Part shown: piece by piece, positions 53,001-62,932 of the stretch
Layout: each line of letters begins with the position of its first letter
Numbering within the stretch: position 1 is the first letter of the stretch
Program-made: the position numbers and the translations under genes
The notes under the pieces: model-generated
What the model saw: only the letters and a program-made list of their open reading frames with translations
What the model was told of the DNA's origin: nothing
The model's database searches: none
DNA from: Bombyx mori
Lineage: Eukaryota > Arthropoda > Insecta > Lepidoptera > Bombycidae
DNA length: 64,000 bases
Direction of reading: 5' to 3'
Assembly: GCF_030269925.1 (NCBI RefSeq)
Contig: NC_085127.1
Location: 2,115,501 to 2,179,500 of the forward strand

Positions 53001-54286
53001 TTCTTTCGATATCTGTAAGCGTGTAGTTGTTCACGTGTGTTATCTACACACATAACATCAGGGAAAACCTTAGCTTGAGGCCAATGAACCCGGAGCGCTT
53101 AACATAACATTAACATTTTAGACAATTTCGCGTACCATTTAATTTTTTTTATTTAAATTTTCATGTTATCTTTGACTAATAAAGACGCAAGTACTTCTTT
53201 TTGTTGTTGAAATTTTGCGTTTCACGGGCTTTTTGATTACAAAATAACTTATAAAATAGCTTAGTATTTTAATTTAAAAAAATATAATCTTTTGATCGGT
53301 TTTCTTAGACAACATTAATAGTATTTTATGGTTTGATCTTGAGTTTTTTATTATCGTTCTATTTCTCTCTATCGTATCTATTTCCACTGTTAATAATTTT
53401 CTGATAGAAGAGAATGAGATAGAAAGACAAATTGGAGAAAAAGAAGAAGATAACATTATTTCCACTGTTTCGAATACTGCAGGATGGTCGTGGTCTACCT
53501 ACGGACGACTAAAGTGTTATTCGTCGACATTTGAATATTGTTCTAACTACCGTCTACTTTTCTATAAAAAATATTGCTAAACTTTTATGTTTCGTTTCAC
53601 ACAGAACGGAAAGAATACCTTGAAGTTTGGCTGTTTGCTTGATTTGGGTTTTCATCTTCACGATAAGAAGATCCCAAGCGTTAGGAAAGAGCCAACCGTA
53701 TACTTTATTAAATTTAGGGTGATTTTTTTATTCATTGTTTACATTAGAAAACCGTAAAAGTGGATTATATATGTTCACATTTCTTTTAACATATTTTTAA
53801 TGACTCTCTTAATTCTTTATTATCTGTTCAGGTGGAATATTGTAATTGATTTTACTAGCTTCTGGATATATAGCTGATAGCATTGATTTAAATATACTTT
53901 CAACTCTCTGGCTGATAGAATCAAATGACAATGTAAGAAAATGCAGATTCTCGAGTTGACGTCATCTTTTACAAATATTCTGAACATTAAGGGCTAACAA
54001 CACGCTAAATTCGAAAATCCACGAAATATTTTATTTACTGTAGTTGCAAAGAAATAAACGCAAATGCATGCTCGAAGCGCATTACTCTCCTTTTGAGTAA
54101 GTCGGTTAAAAAGGTAAAGTTCACACGCGCAACGTATGAATAAAAGATTAGTGAAGCGAAGAAAATAGGACACACGTTCGAAACGATACACGCTACGGAG
54201 GATCGTAATATTAGCAAAGCTTAATGATAGATATATATTGAGAAATATAGTGTAAGCAACTGGGCTAAGAATATACAGCCTTTCAA
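53001..54286. other. Non-coding AT-rich DNA
   Basis: No gene recognised; frames of 60-65 codons lack support. Confidence 0.4.
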
Positions 54287-54671
54287 TTTTTTATTTATTT
54301 ATTGCTCAGATGGGTGAACGAGCTCACATCCTACCTGGTGTTAAGTGGTTACTGAAGCCTGTAGCGGACTTAGCTTAGACAGTCTGTGTCGAGTCGTCGC
54401 ACAATAAACAGGTTGCAAACTGTCGTGTCTTGTTTATAATTATCACCCTACATAATATCACACACGCTCTATATAAGCACAGACTCAACAAAGCCCATAG
54501 ATATCGACAATGTAAATGCACCACCCACATTGAGATATAAGTTCTAAGGTCTCAAGTATAGTTACAACGGCTGCCCCACCCTTTAAACCGAAACGCATTA
54601 CTGCTTCATGGCAGAAATAGGCAGGGTGGTGGTACCTACCTGTGCCGACTCACAAGATGCCCTACCACCAT
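54287..54671 (-). mobile_element. Bm1 SINE split by a solo LTR
   Basis: Inverted Bm1 from a T-rich tail to CCTACCACCATTAA. The body is interrupted at the TGGAGCCC block by 131 bp. Confidence 0.92.
54360..54490 (+). mobile_element. 131-bp solo LTR in Bm1
   Basis: TGTAGCGGACTTAGC...CAGACTCAACA with the 5-bp target duplication AAGCC at 54355-54359 and 54491-54495. Contains CTCTATATAAGC (TATA-like) and CAATAAACAG. The terminal ACTCAACA matches the LTR-like end in the loop at 21875-21972. Confidence 0.9.
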
Positions 54672-54984
54672 TAAAAAATCTTAGCAAAAATATGTTATGT
54701 AAATTGTCCATAACGACTATATGATTGAATAGAGTAGAGCAGAAGGTCTTAAAACTGTTCAAATCCATCTACTGCTGGTGGCTCGCTTCCTTTTTTGATC
54801 CAGGTCTATGTGAAATACAAGACGTAAATTCATTAAATTTGAATTAGCTCAATATAATTTGTAACCACAGGTCATTATGAGTCTGAAAAGCTTTTTTTTG
54901 TTTTTTTTTATTAGGGTGCGCGGGATATGTGGGTTTTGTCGGTCCGCTGACGAACCCGAGTACGGGGGTCCCCGCGGTCAATTA
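54672..54984. other. Non-coding DNA with LINE-like patch
   Basis: GGGTGCGCGGGATATGTGGG (about 54914) resembles 25945-25965; unassigned. Confidence 0.4.
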
Positions 54985-55180
54985 TCAATTCGACTTTTTT
55001 TTTAAGTGAAATCATTTTGATGATTATTTTTTATTTGAAAGGTGAAGCTTGAGGTTCATGATGTTCAATTTCAATTTTATCATAATCTCACCATTAGTTA
55101 TCCTTGATAATACATAATTAGCTTCGACTAAATAATATGGAATTCTCATTTTATTTTGTCGAAGTCGGTTTTCTGTTTTG
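54985..55180. mobile_element. Fragment of the AACCGACTTCAAA fold-back element
   Basis: TTTTGATGATTATTTTTTAT inside and TTTTGTCGAAGTCGGTTTT at the right end resemble 41868-42192. Confidence 0.6.
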
Positions 55181-55224
55181 TTAAAATGTCCTATTCTTAT
55201 CATATTGCAAGGTAGATACCGGGA

Positions 55225-55625
55225 ATTTCGTGAAGCAATACTGCTTATCCGACCGCGACGGGGCAACGCAAGGCCGCCGTCGCCGCGTCGCCCGAAATAT
55301 GTCTTGTCAGATCCCCCGTATTCACTCTTGGTGCTTTTAGGCCTCTTAAGCACCGGTCACCGTCCTCGTCAAACTCTTCGAATGTTCGACTAGCGTACTA
55401 ATCCATAGACACAACCCACTGAGTTTCTCGCCGGATCTTCTCAGTGGGTCGCGTTTCCGATCCGATGGTAGATTCTGCGACTCTTGCTAGGACACTCTTG
55501 CTACGACTAGTGTTAGCAAATTCTCTCAGGTTGAGTCCGTGAGCTCATCTACCCGTCCGGGCATATCTGGAATAGCCTCTTAGACTACCAGCGAATAGGT
55601 AGGGTAGAAAAAGCAGTACTAAAAG
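55225..55625 (+). mobile_element. LINE family A 3' end
   Basis: From GGGAATTTCGTGAAGC and CGTCGCCCGAAATATGTCTT to GCGAATAGGTAGGGTAGAAA; a local duplication of ACTCTTGCTA is present. Confidence 0.75.
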
Positions 55626-55967
55626 TGCTTAATATAGTTTTACCCAAAACTGCCCTACGTACAATTGACATTCTGAACCTTCAAAATTACAAATAATATC
55701 CTTCCTCAGTATAAATACCGAGTAGGATTTCAAGCTTATTTATTTTTCTCGCAGCAGAAACAGTTATTAACTCGAGCTGCCGCACGGTCGCAGTCAATTG
55801 TAGAACTAATTGCAAAACATTCCAACCTCTATACAACTCGTATGTTTCTGTACATTCCAATTTAGTCGATATCCCGGAGCGGCTAGGAGCAAATTTGCAA
55901 TTAAAAACACCGTTGTCTAGTCTAGCCTTTGTTTTATTAATTTCATTACTAGTTCACTTATTTCACG

Positions 55968-56370
55968 TGCAGCTTGTGGGCTGGATATACTCAAAGATCG
56001 TACAATGCTCTCCGTGTTCAATACAATAACGCGTTTAGGGTGCTGGTGGTGTTGCCCCGCTTTTGTAGCGCATCAGGGATGCTTGGAGACGCGCACATAG
56101 ATTGTTTTTACGCTACCATGCGTAAGAGGTGTGCATCTCTGGTAAACAGAGTGAGGGCCAGCTCCAACAGTATCCTGAGCATGATCGCAAGCAGGCTGGA
56201 CTGTATATACATGGGTCGCTGTGGTGCCATCTCCCATGGGATGTTACCACAGTAATTCATTGTGATGTAAATATAACTACTAACATAGGTTAGGTTAGGT
56301 TAGGTTATTAACAATTTATATGAGTCATGGTTACTTGAAATAAAAACATTATTATTATTATTATTTCTAT
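55968..56370 (+). mobile_element. LINE 3' end with TTA-repeat tail
   Basis: The frame at 55970-56255 reads LWAGYTQRSYNALRVQYNNA, FRVLVVLPRFCSASGML and FYATMRKRCASLVNRVRASS, the C-terminus of an insect LINE RT polyprotein. The stop is at 56253. The 3'-UTR holds four TTAGG units and ends in (ATT)n. 5'-truncated. Confidence 0.72.
56285..56308. repeat. Short TTAGG array
   Basis: Four copies of the insect telomere unit, AGGTTAGGTTAGGTTAGGTT, inside the LINE 3'-UTR. Confidence 0.85.
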
Positions 56371-56578
56371 GAATCACTATATATTTCCGCCTATCTAATT
56401 ATTATGTTACTTTTTAATTTATGAAAATAAAGAGATTAATTACTTAAAATTAATGATTAGGATTTTATTCCTTAACAGTATAAAAAAGTTCAGAATGATC
56501 TGAAATTTGTACTTTGTACTATTTGAATAATTGAGTGTCCGACATAAGTCCTTATTATCTGTCTCTCTTGTCTTCCAG

Positions 56579-56707
56579 ATGTCTTCGGAAAGCAGAACCC
56601 GTGTGCAACAAAACGATTTGCTTCTTCACGAGGCCGTGATCAAGAATGAGCCGACGGCTGTGAGAGAAGCGCTGAAGAGACCGACGGACGTCAACTGTAG
56701 GAACAAC
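56579..56707 (+). CDS. Ankyrin gene, first coding exon
   Basis: Acceptor TTGTCTTCCAG, donor gtgagt. 43 codons (MSSESRTRVQQNDLLLHEAV...), phase 0. Confidence 0.87.
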
Positions 56708-59700
56708 GTGAGTCCGGTGTGCTTAGTGAGAGTTTTTTAACGTTCTCGATAGCGTAAAAGTTAACCCAAATTTGTATGCAGTTGGAACAGCGCTCCTAGC
56801 GGCAAAAGTAGGCAAACTTTCCAACTCAAGTTTGAGTTAACTTTTACGCTACCGAGACCGTTAAAAAACTCGCACTAAGCACACTGATTTATAAAATGGA
56901 AATAATGTTAACAAATGGGAATTAGATTTGCCAATTGAACAGAATTAAAAAGCTTTACGTGAACTCAGCGATCCTCTTCCACGACATGTAAACTCTGATA
57001 TGAACTCCGAAAATCACAATAATAGCAGCTATAGGTGCGAGCCTCGCTCTGCTGATATCTATAGATCGATAAGTTTTTCATCAGGTTGCAATAATAATTT
57101 TCAAATAGATAATATTTGAGGCAGCAGTAGGGGTGCAGACGTATTGTTTCCCATGTACCTAATAGACTTTCGATGAACCTAATTGATTACAAAGGCTTAT
57201 TGACTGAAGAAAACTCAAAATTGTTTTCTCTTAAATACCGTCTACAATGCTAGCACGCATTGCAACACTCCGCTTCTGTACACACTGGAAACAACAAACT
57301 AGTTCTGTCCGTAACCGTAACGTTTAATATTGTACTACGTTTAGCAGTTTATAAACCAAACTTAATTTCACAATAGCGCGCCTAGTTTACCAACAAACTG
57401 CATATTTACACGTGAATGTAAATTAATTTTGCAAAAGCCTTTGTTTAAAGGCCTTTCTTCATAAGAAGGCGTTTTCTTCTTCTGGTTCTCTTATTTCTTC
57501 TTTATTTGACCAATTTAATTGCTATGCCGGTAAAAAAATGCATGAAAAATATTTTAATCGTCCTCTTAGAATCGAACGCGCAATGTAAAGCAAACAATTG
57601 TCACGAGGTCAGCGCTCTCGTAAGACGCGGGGGCCGGGAGGCGGGCAACATGTATGAATATTTCAGAAATGAAGTCAGGTCAATGATTTAAAAAAATTAC
57701 ACAAAACCGTGGTTGACCTTAATCTGGTCTTCGATGCAGCTGTAGCTTACACGTCTTACAATATCATCAATTTTACCACAAAACGAACTCTAAGAGTGTA
57801 TTCATTTTTAAACTGAGAAACTTGGCAAAATAAAAGCAATAAAACAGAACAGTAATCATTTTTTAATTTTTGAACGACCAACACATCTATATCTATACTC
57901 TATACTAATATATAAATCTACAGTGGTTTTTACGGATGTTCCGTTATAACTACTGAACCATGTATCCGATTGACTTGAAACTTGGCATTCACGTAGAAAA
58001 TAAATGTACTTAATGGATAGGCTAATATTTATATGAGTGTTGGACTCTCTACACCAGTTGCGGGGGCGTTAATGATGAGAATTTTTGTGGGGATGAGAAA
58101 TAATAATGTTAATTTTAAATGCCCAACGAAGCGGACGGGTACAGCTAGTTACTTATATTTATTTCGCCGAAAATCGGTAGCCAAAAGAACTCCGTGCTCG
58201 AGTTACGCCTTTTAAAATGTTTGTTCGCCACACCGAGGGCAAATGTCAACCAACAAAAGCACTTTACCACAGATTAATCAGATGACGGTAGGATTACAGT
58301 TTTTAAATAAATTGTAAGTAGCCAATGTTGAAAAAACATGTTTTAAAGTCTAATACTAACTAAGTCTAACCCGGGTAAATCACTATAAGAATTAAAGTTA
58401 TTAATCAATAATAATTATTAGTTATGTCTGAATGAACTGGTATCGCGGCGATATATATACTCGCAAATAAAATTATTAGTTACCTAATTTCGTTAAGTTA
58501 TTTAACAAACTCACAAATATACATTCATATTGTTATTGTCTATAATCATAACTTAATGTATTTTTGTAAATCAAAAACTATTGTTACGCCGATAAGAGTA
58601 ACGCCATCTATCGTCGAATATTCAAACGAATATCGAAGGATCTAGTAACGCTTAGAACGCTCGAGAAGTAGAACGCCATCTATTGTCAGATACCGGAAAC
58701 ACAATACTTGAAATGTGTGGAATATTCTCGATAATTCTAGGGATGTGGTATCTGCTATAAAAGCGTTGCAGAGATGACACGCAATCAATTAGTAATCGGA
58801 ACTACTCGAAGCGAAACAGCGAACGGATCACCTGAAGCGAAGTGGAAGAAACGAATTTAGAATTTTAAAGTGTTTGTGAAGTGTTTTATGTGTTTCTAAG
58901 TGTTGAATACAGTGCTAACTTGTAATTCGGTAGAATTTTATTTATCTCGAACCCCAGCGCGTAGCACTATGATAGCTACAGAAATGTGAGTGAGACAGAA
59001 ATAAAGAGATTGGAACGTTGATTCGTATCATGAAATAAAAAAGAAATACATAACTCTACTTAGTTAATTTTCGCTCTATGGAAACGATATAATTTTCGAT
59101 GTATATTCTCGGAATGACTGAACTTCGGATTTCGGTAAAATTGTCGAAATATTTTCTAGCGGGTGATTCTGTGAAGCGATCGGACTAAAGTCAAATCAAT
59201 TTGACCAACAAAACGAGCTGGGTTTGACTAGTACTTACTAAATCAACAACCATTCATGTTTTGGTTAATATAATTATGTTATCCCTTCATATTAGCGTAG
59301 AGATTTTCCCCTTTCGGCTTTAGGATCTGTGCCTTAATTTCGTTTCCAATGGTAGTAATGCGGGTCCCAAAAGGATATAGGAGTGACGAGCCTCAAATGA
59401 GAATGAAACGATGCGGCTTATAGAAGCTTACAATGTTTCACGTTTCCTGTTTTTTATTTCTTATGCGTGATTGAGTTCGCGAACCTAGATTACAAAGAGT
59501 AAATCACCGCGGTAGAAATAGGCAATGTGAACCCGCAAAATTATAATTTGCGTAATTACTGGTGGTAGGGCCTCTTGCAAGTCGCACGGGTAGGTACCAC
59601 CACCCTGCCTATTTTTCAGCCGTAAGGCAGTAATGCGTTTCGGTTTGAAGGGTGGGGGCAGCCATTGTAACTATACTTGAAACCTTAGAACTCATGTTTC

Positions 59701-62257
59701 AAGGTAGGTGGCGGCATTTACTTTGTAGTGTTGTTTATGGACTCCGGTAACCACTTAGCATCAGATGGGTCGTATGCTCGTCTGCCTACAAGGGCAATAA
59801 AAAAAACGATTATATGTTTAATTAGGCCATCTTTTACAGAAGCTGTTCTACGAAAAACTATTGTGGAAATATTTAAGTAGATAAACCTTAATTTGCTCAA
59901 AATATAGTTAAAATGATAATAACTCACAAATGTAAGAGGTTGTGCAATTCTTTGAGTAATTAACATAATCCTAAATTAAACTTATAACTATACTGAGACC
60001 TTAGAACTTGTATCTCGAGGTGGGTGGCGCATTTGCGTTGTAGATGTCTATGGGCTCCAGTAACCACTTAACACCAGGTGGGCTGTGAGCTCGTCCATCC
60101 ATCTAAGCAATAAAAAAAAATAAAAAAAATGTAAGCGAATATTTTTCGTCATAAAATAAAAAATGTTTATACTTGTCTGTTGTTAGTACGGGAGGGCGCC
60201 AATACACTGGGCCGCCAGCCGTGGGAACGTTGAAATAATCAACTTACTTATCGAAGCCAAGTGCGATATAGAAGCTGCTGATAAGGTAACAAACAACATT
60301 TTACACCGTAATTAACTTCCGAAAGCTTTCTTCTGTTGTTGCTGATTTTCCTTGTTTACTCTCTGAAATTTACTTTGTTATTTGTTTTATAAAAAAAAAA
60401 CTGCTAAACTAAAAAAAGTACCAGGCCGACATAAACGAATGGAGGTAACGATACTTGTTTTGTTCTTCAGTTCGGGATGCGGCCGTTGCTGATGGCGGCT
60501 TGGCATGGCCATCTAGACGCCGTGACATCTCTAGTCAAGGCAGGCGCATGTCTCGCAGCTACTAACAAAGTATGTTATCCTAGTACCATGAACGCAAAAC
60601 TGCGTGTATTTCAAATTAACAAAACAAAAATTACATTTGCTAATTAATAAACAAAATTATGTATAGGTATGTAAAACAGTAAATAAATTTAGCTCCCATT
60701 ATGTTTGAGAACAAATAAACAAAATTACGTATGCCCTTTACAAACAAACGCCTTCCTCGAAGGTAAGTGATTAAATATTCACATAGAATTCAAACGGGAG
60801 AGGAGTCTTATTACTGTCTTCCTAATCACCGTGTGAATTCGTTAAATTAACCTTTGCTTGGATTTTCGGAAATATCGTTAACTGGAATTTTAATTAAACT
60901 TTATTCCAGAAATTCCGTATTAAAATAGACTCGATTTTCTCAAAGGCTTCTTAATAACACAGTTCTAAGCTTATTTCCTCACAATCTTCCAGTTGTTTCC
61001 ATGGATTTGTGACTTGACTTGATAGATTTATGAAACGATAGGCGGCGGCTTGGCTCTGCCCCTTGCATTGCTGACGTCCATGGGCAACAGTAGCCTCTCA
61101 TCATAAGGCACTCGTCTGCCTACAAGAGCAATAATTTTTTTTAACCGAAAATCGATCTTAGAGTCAAATTAGACTAGATCTAACACGGTAGCGATCATGC
61201 TTTGAGGTCAGAAGAATACCACACTCAATTCCTATAAAAATAGATGTGCTTAGTAATATTTCTTCTAGGCTCCTAGTAGTGACATAGATCACAGTCCAAA
61301 TGTTAGTGTTCTGAACTTTTTTATTTACAAGCTTATCTTAAAAACGTCGTATAGATCTATCAAATGAAGACATGAGTGGATGAAAGGGATATGATACAAT
61401 TTGTTAATTCTGAGAAAACGGCAACAAACTATTGTTACTTGTACTTTTTCTTTGTACAAAACTCCTTCATTATGATGGAGTTGCAGTTTCTAAAAATAGC
61501 CTTTAAAATCGGAGTTTTAAGATCTACTATGGTTTATAGGCACTAATACCTTCATTCAATGTAAAAATTAAAAAATCGTAAACAATGGTACTTAACCCCT
61601 TCATCCACTCATGTCTTCAAATATCTAAATATCACGTATTATAGTTACCTCTTACAGATCTTAACTATATTTCGTGATATATATATATATTTATTGCTTA
61701 GGTGGGTGGACGAGCTCACAGCCCACCTGGTGTTAAGTGGTTACTGGAGCCCATACATCTACAACGTAAATGCCGCCGCCCTCCTTGAGATATAAGTTCT
61801 AAGGTCTCAAGTATAGTTACAACGGCTGCCCCACCCTTCAAACCGAAACGCATTACTGCTTCACGGCAGAAATAGGTGGGGTGGTGGTACCTACCCGTGC
61901 GGACTCACAAGAGGTCCTACCACCAGTAAAAAATTAACCACCAGTAATATATTATTAGTAAGCTCCTAATGTGATCAAAAATGACAATACAAGGTAAGGT
62001 ATCCGTCACAGCGCGGTATTTCTCTGTTCTCTTCTTCTTCGTTCTTCTTCTGTACCCAGAAGCATAATGATCTCCTGCAATGTGCGTGTGCCCGCGGCGC
62101 CCGCGATGTGGCGGAATACGCCCTGTCCCTCGGAGCGCGCGTGCAGACTGCAGACGTCGCTGGAGACGCCCCCCTCGCACAAGCTGCAAGAGCTGGACAC
62201 GCGGCTGTCGTAGAACTACTCCTGGACAAGGGGGCTGATATCGATGCAGTCAATAAG
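56579..62257 (+). CDS. Ankyrin-repeat protein, ANKDD1A-like, 5' part
   Basis: Exons 56579-56707, 60187-60285, 60471-60569 and 62060-62257 join in phase 0 to 175 residues with no stop. Residues 1-43 hold a short N-terminus and a degenerate repeat (LLLHEAVIKNEPTAVREAL). Residues 44-76, 77-109, 110-142 and 143-175 are ankyrin repeats (GRAPIHWAASRGNVEIINLL, FGMRPLLMAAWHGHLDAV and so on). The FGM..LL..AW.GHL signature and the order of repeats recall ANKDD1A, an ankyrin and death-domain protein. The death domain would lie beyond the right edge and is not seen. The ATG abuts the splice acceptor (CCAG|ATG), so a 5'-UTR exon exists upstream or this is a leader boundary. The identity as ANKDD1A is likely, not proven. 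Confidence 0.85.
56718..56883. mobile_element. Fold-back MITE (TGTGCTTAG family) next to a splice donor
   Basis: 166 bp, ends TGTGCTTAGTGAGAGT and CTCGCACTAAGCACA. Starts 10 bp after the exon's last base. Confidence 0.88.
56884..57898. other. Ankyrin gene intron 1, non-coding
   Basis: Nothing recognised before the Helitron. Confidence 0.4.
57899..58149 (+). mobile_element. Helitron (family 1)
   Basis: TCTATACTAATATATAAATC to GAAGCGGACGGGTACAGCTAGT-type end. Longer than the 5762 copy by about 45 bp (GTTGGACTCTCTACACCAG). Confidence 0.82.
58582..58966 (+). mobile_element. Solo LTR, 385 bp
   Basis: TGTTACGCCGATAAGAG...CAGCGCGTAGCA, with the 4-bp target duplication CTAT at 58578-58581 and 58967-58970. 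A TATA box (GCTATAAAAGCG, about 58757) is placed as in an LTR promoter. The interior has two ACGCCATCTAT words 75 bp apart. No internal coding region: a recombination remnant of an LTR retrotransposon, Ty3/gypsy-like by TSD length. The orientation is from the TATA box. Confidence 0.85.
58754..58766 (+). promoter_or_regulatory. TATA box in solo LTR
   Basis: CTGCTATAAAAGCG is followed about 30 bp later by an A/T-rich possible start. It could act as an alternative promoter inside intron 1 of the ankyrin gene, on the same strand. Confidence 0.6.
58971..59527. other. Ankyrin gene intron 1, non-coding
   Basis: Nothing recognised. Confidence 0.4.
59528..59805 (+). mobile_element. Bm1 SINE with LINE family B tail
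   Basis: Bm1 body to about 59740 (TTGTTTATGGACTCCGGTAA). The 3' end is then not the Bm1 tail but GTCGTATGCTCGTCTGCCTA and ACAAGGGCAATAAAAAAAA, the family B LINE tail. Confidence 0.85.
59982..60129 (+). mobile_element. Bm1 SINE 3' half
   Basis: CTTATAACTATACTGAGACC to an A-rich tail. Ends about 57 bp before exon 2. Confidence 0.88.
60187..60285 (+). CDS. Ankyrin gene exon 2 (one repeat)
   Basis: Acceptor CTGTTGTTAG, donor gtaaca. 33 codons: YGRAPIHWAASRGNVEIINL... A complete ankyrin repeat with the TPLH position as APIH. Confidence 0.88.
60471..60569 (+). CDS. Ankyrin gene exon 3 (one repeat)
   Basis: Acceptor TTGTTCTTCAG, donor gtatgt. 33 codons: FGMRPLLMAAWHGHLDAVTS... Confidence 0.88.
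61030..61142 (+). mobile_element. LINE family B 3' tail, diverged
   Basis: GATAGGCGGCGGCTTGGCTC to TACAAGAGCAATAATTTTT, with a deletion in the GGTGGGCCGT block. Confidence 0.78.
61366..61618. repeat. Fold-back with GAAGACATGAGTGGATGAA arms
   Basis: Arms 61366-61388 and 61597-61618 are complementary with one extra A; loop about 208 bp, AT-rich. Candidate small MITE in intron 3; no other copy seen here. Confidence 0.65.
61689..61928 (-). mobile_element. Bm1 SINE in intron 3
   Basis: TATTTATTGCTTAGGTGGGT, preceded by an (AT)n run, to CCTACCACCAGTAA. Confidence 0.92.
62060..62257 (+). CDS. Ankyrin gene exon 4 (two repeats)
   Basis: Acceptor TCTGTACCCAG, donor gtaacc. 66 codons: KHNDLLQCACARGARDVAEY..., then AGDAPLAQAARAGHAAVVEL..., ending DIDAVNK. 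GC-rich relative to its surroundings. The next exon is outside the window. Confidence 0.88.
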
Positions 62258-62278
62258 GTAACCGATTTTATTATTAAG

Positions 62279-62495
62279 TAGCTGTACCCGTCCGCTTCGG
62301 TGGGCATTTAAAATTAACATTATTATTTATTGTCATTGTTATTAGGGAGTCCAACACTCATAAAAATATTAGCCTATCCATTAAGTACATGTATTTTCTA
62401 CGTGAACACCAAGTTTCAAGTCAATCAGATGCATGGTTCAGTATTTATAACGGAACATCCGTAAAAACCACTGTAGATTTATATATTAGTATAGA
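62279..62495 (-). mobile_element. Helitron (family 1), inverted
   Basis: AGCTGTACCCGTCCGCTTCG at the left, TTTATATATTAGTATAGA at the right. Starts 21 bp past the exon 4 donor. Keeps the GGGAGTCCAACACTC block shared with 57899-58149. Confidence 0.82.
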
Positions 62496-62504
62496 TATCA
62501 TTTA

Positions 62505-62686
62505 TTGAAGGATTACTAGTGGCCCGGAAGCCTTTCTGGTTTCACCAGGACGGATGAGCGAGCAAAGGCTCAGTCAGGAGGGGTGGGATTAGCTAACACC
62601 TAACCCAACGCCTCCAAGGGAGACCTACCGACTCAAGAGCAAGCTGCTTTGCGAATTAATCCAGCGAGAATCTCAGCGCACATTGG
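62505..62686 (-). mobile_element. LINE family A-related variant, inverted
   Basis: GTGGCCCGGAAGCCTTTCTG to AATCCAGCGAGAATCTCAGC, the inverse of the 32823-33040 variant. Confidence 0.7.
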
Positions 62687-62932
62687 TTTACTGGTGGTAG
62701 AACCTCTTGTAAGACCGCACGGGTAGGTACCACCACCCCACCTAGTTCTGCCATAAAGTAGTAATGCGTTTCCGTTTGAAGGGTGGGGCAGCCGTTGTAA
62801 CTATACTGAGACCTTAGAACTTATATCTCAAGGTGGGTGGCGCATTTACGTTGTAGACGTCTATGGGCTCCAGTAACCACTTAACACCAGGTGGGCTGTG
62901 AGCTCGTCCACCCATCAAAACAATAAAAAAAA
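62687..62932 (+). mobile_element. Bm1 SINE, 5'-truncated
   Basis: TTTACTGGTGGTAGAACCTC to CAATAAAAAAAAC. Confidence 0.92.

Noticed and set aside
56285..56308. Telomere end or telomere fusion
   Set aside because: Only four units, embedded in a LINE 3'-UTR with normal DNA on both sides.
61975..62307. 110-codon and related - strand frames
   Set aside because: Antisense of the GC-rich ankyrin exon 4, whose + strand reading has two ankyrin repeats and correct splice sites.
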